Shown here piece by piece: positions 5,537-6,066 of a stretch of DNA of 6,066 nt. Below the pieces are notes generated by a model, which was given only the letters and a program-made list of their open reading frames with translations, was not told where the DNA came from and did not search any database. The translations under genes and the position numbers were made by a program. The number at the start of each line of letters is the position of its first letter. Positions within the stretch are counted from its first letter, which is position 1. Source of the DNA: CAZMHN01 sp964566145 (GTDB lineage Bacteria; Patescibacteriota; Patescibacteriia; Veblenbacterales; UBA10138). The stretch covers positions 1 through 6,066 of the forward strand of contig CAZMHN010000030.1 in the NCBI GenBank assembly GCA_964566145.1, in the 5' to 3' direction.

Positions 5537-5574
5537 CTGGCCGCTGACACATCGCTGTAGCGGCCAGTTTTTTT
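5537..5574 (+). terminator. Intrinsic terminator of RNA 2
   Basis: CTGGCCGCT (5537-5545) pairs with AGCGGCCAG (5559-5567). The stem is extended by ACA/TGT after a bulged G, and T7 (5568-5574) follows. Confidence 0.93.
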
Positions 5575-5613
5575 ATTTCAAAGGTACAAAGATGCATTTT
5601 TATCCCCTCCCCG

Positions 5614-5650
5614 CTACTTTCCTACTTAGGCAAATAGGAAAGTAGTTTTT
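5614..5650 (+). terminator. 11-bp inverted repeat followed by T5: second terminator or repeat element
   Basis: CTACTTTCCTA (5614-5624) and TAGGAAAGTAG (5635-5645) are perfect complements with a 10-nt loop, followed by T5. Flanking CCCC-T-CCCC (from about 5604) and GGGGA...GGGG (5651-5664) can extend the stem beyond the T-run. On the + strand this looks like a back-up terminator behind RNA 2. No new promoter or gene lies between the two. The long outer arms also fit a cruciform-forming or mobile-element end. Confidence 0.5.
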
Positions 5651-5686
5651 GGGGAGCACAGGGGTACTGCTTGCAAGGGGCTGATG

Positions 5687-5713
5687 TACGTAACCGGTTA
5701 CGTAACAAGTTAC
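5687..5713. promoter_or_regulatory. Adjacent palindromes, operator-like
   Basis: TACGTAACCGGTTACGTA (5687-5704) is a perfect 18-bp palindrome. Within and beside it, two 12-bp units abut exactly: GTAAC-CG-GTTAC (5690-5701) and GTAAC-AA-GTTAC (5702-5713). This layout is typical of a binding site for two dimers of a regulator. It lies immediately 3' of the HEPN-like gene's stop codon, in the gap between it and RNA 2. No regulator gene is visible in the window. Confidence 0.5.
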
Positions 5714-6066
5714 TTACTTACCTATACTTATTAACCTCTCTAAATCCTTAATCCTTATTTTTTTATAATCAACAAGGTGCTTGAGGATTGTTTGGGTATC
5801 TTTCTCTGATTTCTTAATTGCCCCTTGGTAGGTTGTGGTAGAAAAATCAATCCTCACTGAAATCTTATTCAATAATTCCCCAATAACTCGGAAACATTTT
5901 TCTATCTCCGTCTTAGTTATTGGATACTGCCTCTTATTATCATCATCGTGTGCTAAAACCTGTGAACGATACGACATTAACTTACTAACAACACTCTCAA
6001 GCCGCCGAACCCTACTTCGCCATTTTTGAATGTCTTTTTTGGTAGGAGGATTGTAACTATCTTGGA
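5714..6066 (-). CDS. HEPN/AbiU2-like protein, N-terminal part outside window
   Basis: The frame is open from the window edge through 116 visible residues to TAA at 5714-5716; the ATG at 5977 is residue 30 of this run and need not be the start. Residues of about 25-60 read SKLMSYRSQVLAHDDDNKRQYPITKTEIEKCFRVIGELLNKIS. R33-SQVLA-H39 fits the R-x4-6-H motif of HEPN nucleases. The following P-I-T-x-x-E-I-E and I-x-x-L-L-N-K-I helix resemble AbiU2-type HEPN proteins, which are linked to abortive phage infection. A lysine-rich helical tail (about 80-116) follows. The gene is clearly AT-rich compared with everything left of 5575, which suggests horizontal acquisition. A general HEPN or cell-defence role is plausible; the exact family is inferred from the motif alone. 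Confidence 0.6.
   Translation of the reverse strand, partial: QDSYNPPTKKDIQKWRSRVRRLESVVSKLMSYRSQVLAHDDDNKRQYPITKTEIEKCFRVIGELLNKISVRIDFSTTTYQGAIKKSEKDTQTILKHLVDYKKIRIKDLERLISIGK

Larger units (their letters stand above)
5222..5574 (+). ncRNA. Structured non-coding RNA 2 of a tandem pair, unrecognised family
   Basis: A transcription unit of about 350 nt with a good promoter and terminator and no substantial ORF. Elements in order: hairpin GCTACAG/CTGTGGC with an inner TGCCA/TGGCA stem (about 5224-5257); AGGAGG (5268-5273); one side of a long-range helix, TCGTCTC (5295-5301) and TTCCGTA (5310-5316); GGGCT (5328-5332) paired with AGCCC (5376-5380), enclosing GCTGG/CCAGC and ACAcgttAGGAG; GGGGAACCCACCGGG (5399-5413); the 15-mer CCATAGCGCTAACCC (5423-5437); the other side of the helix, TACGGAA (5470-5476) and GAGACGA (5480-5486); then the terminator. 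GAGAC can instead pair locally with GTCTC (5492-5496). Order and motifs match RNA 1, although spacing differs: the two shared motifs are 100 bases apart start to start there and 24 here. Confidence 0.65.

Noticed and set aside
4825..5574. tmRNA or SRP RNA
   Set aside because: No tRNA-like ends or CCA end, no tag frame typical of tmRNA, and no SRP Alu/S-domain tetraloop motif.
1..6066. CRISPR array, tRNA, rRNA or insertion sequence with transposase
   Set aside because: No regularly spaced repeats, no tRNA cloverleaf motif, no rRNA signature and no transposase sequence found by eye on either strand.

Overview
This window is bacterial in style: Shine-Dalgarno sites, intrinsic terminators, sigma70-like promoters and bacterial gene families. 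It is GC-rich up to about 5575 and clearly AT-rich after that. A 100-N scaffold gap points to a draft, probably metagenomic, assembly. No gene fixes the taxon. Several short lineage-specific proteins would suit an uncultured or candidate-phylum bacterium, but that is only a guess.

Left part (1-4396): the 3' part of a tRNA-dihydrouridine synthase gene runs on the + strand and converges, with a 4-nt overlap, on a long minus-strand block. Read in its own direction, that block is: a DUF3467-type small protein (cut by the gap), dnaJ (J-domain cut by the gap), a 222-aa acidic helical protein with its own near-consensus promoter and a probable leaderless start, a five-helix membrane protein, a 141-aa unknown protein overlapping it by 47 nt, a strong terminator, and a 124-aa unknown protein.

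Middle (4477-5575): a small two-helix membrane protein on the + strand is followed by about 760 nt with no convincing protein gene. This stretch reads as two consecutive + strand transcription units of about 360 and 350 nt. Each ends in a textbook terminator. The second has a TTGACT-17-TATGTT promoter that begins inside the T-tract of the first unit's terminator. The two share a layout in the same order: a 5' hairpin, AGGAGG, a GGGCT/AGCCC helix enclosing a hairpin of different sequence but the same shape, an ACA...AGGAG strand, a GGGGAA(A)CCCA-CGGG motif, and an identical 15-mer containing the self-complementary octamer TAGCGCTA. I read them as two paralogous structured RNAs of a family I do not recognise. 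This is the most interesting part of the window.

Right part (5575-6066): an AT-rich segment carries an 11-bp inverted repeat followed by T5, a pair of adjacent 12-bp palindromes that look like an operator, and a minus-strand gene cut by the window edge. Its product carries an R-x5-H motif and resembles HEPN/AbiU2-type abortive-infection proteins. The composition break suggests acquired, possibly defence-related DNA next to the tandem RNAs.
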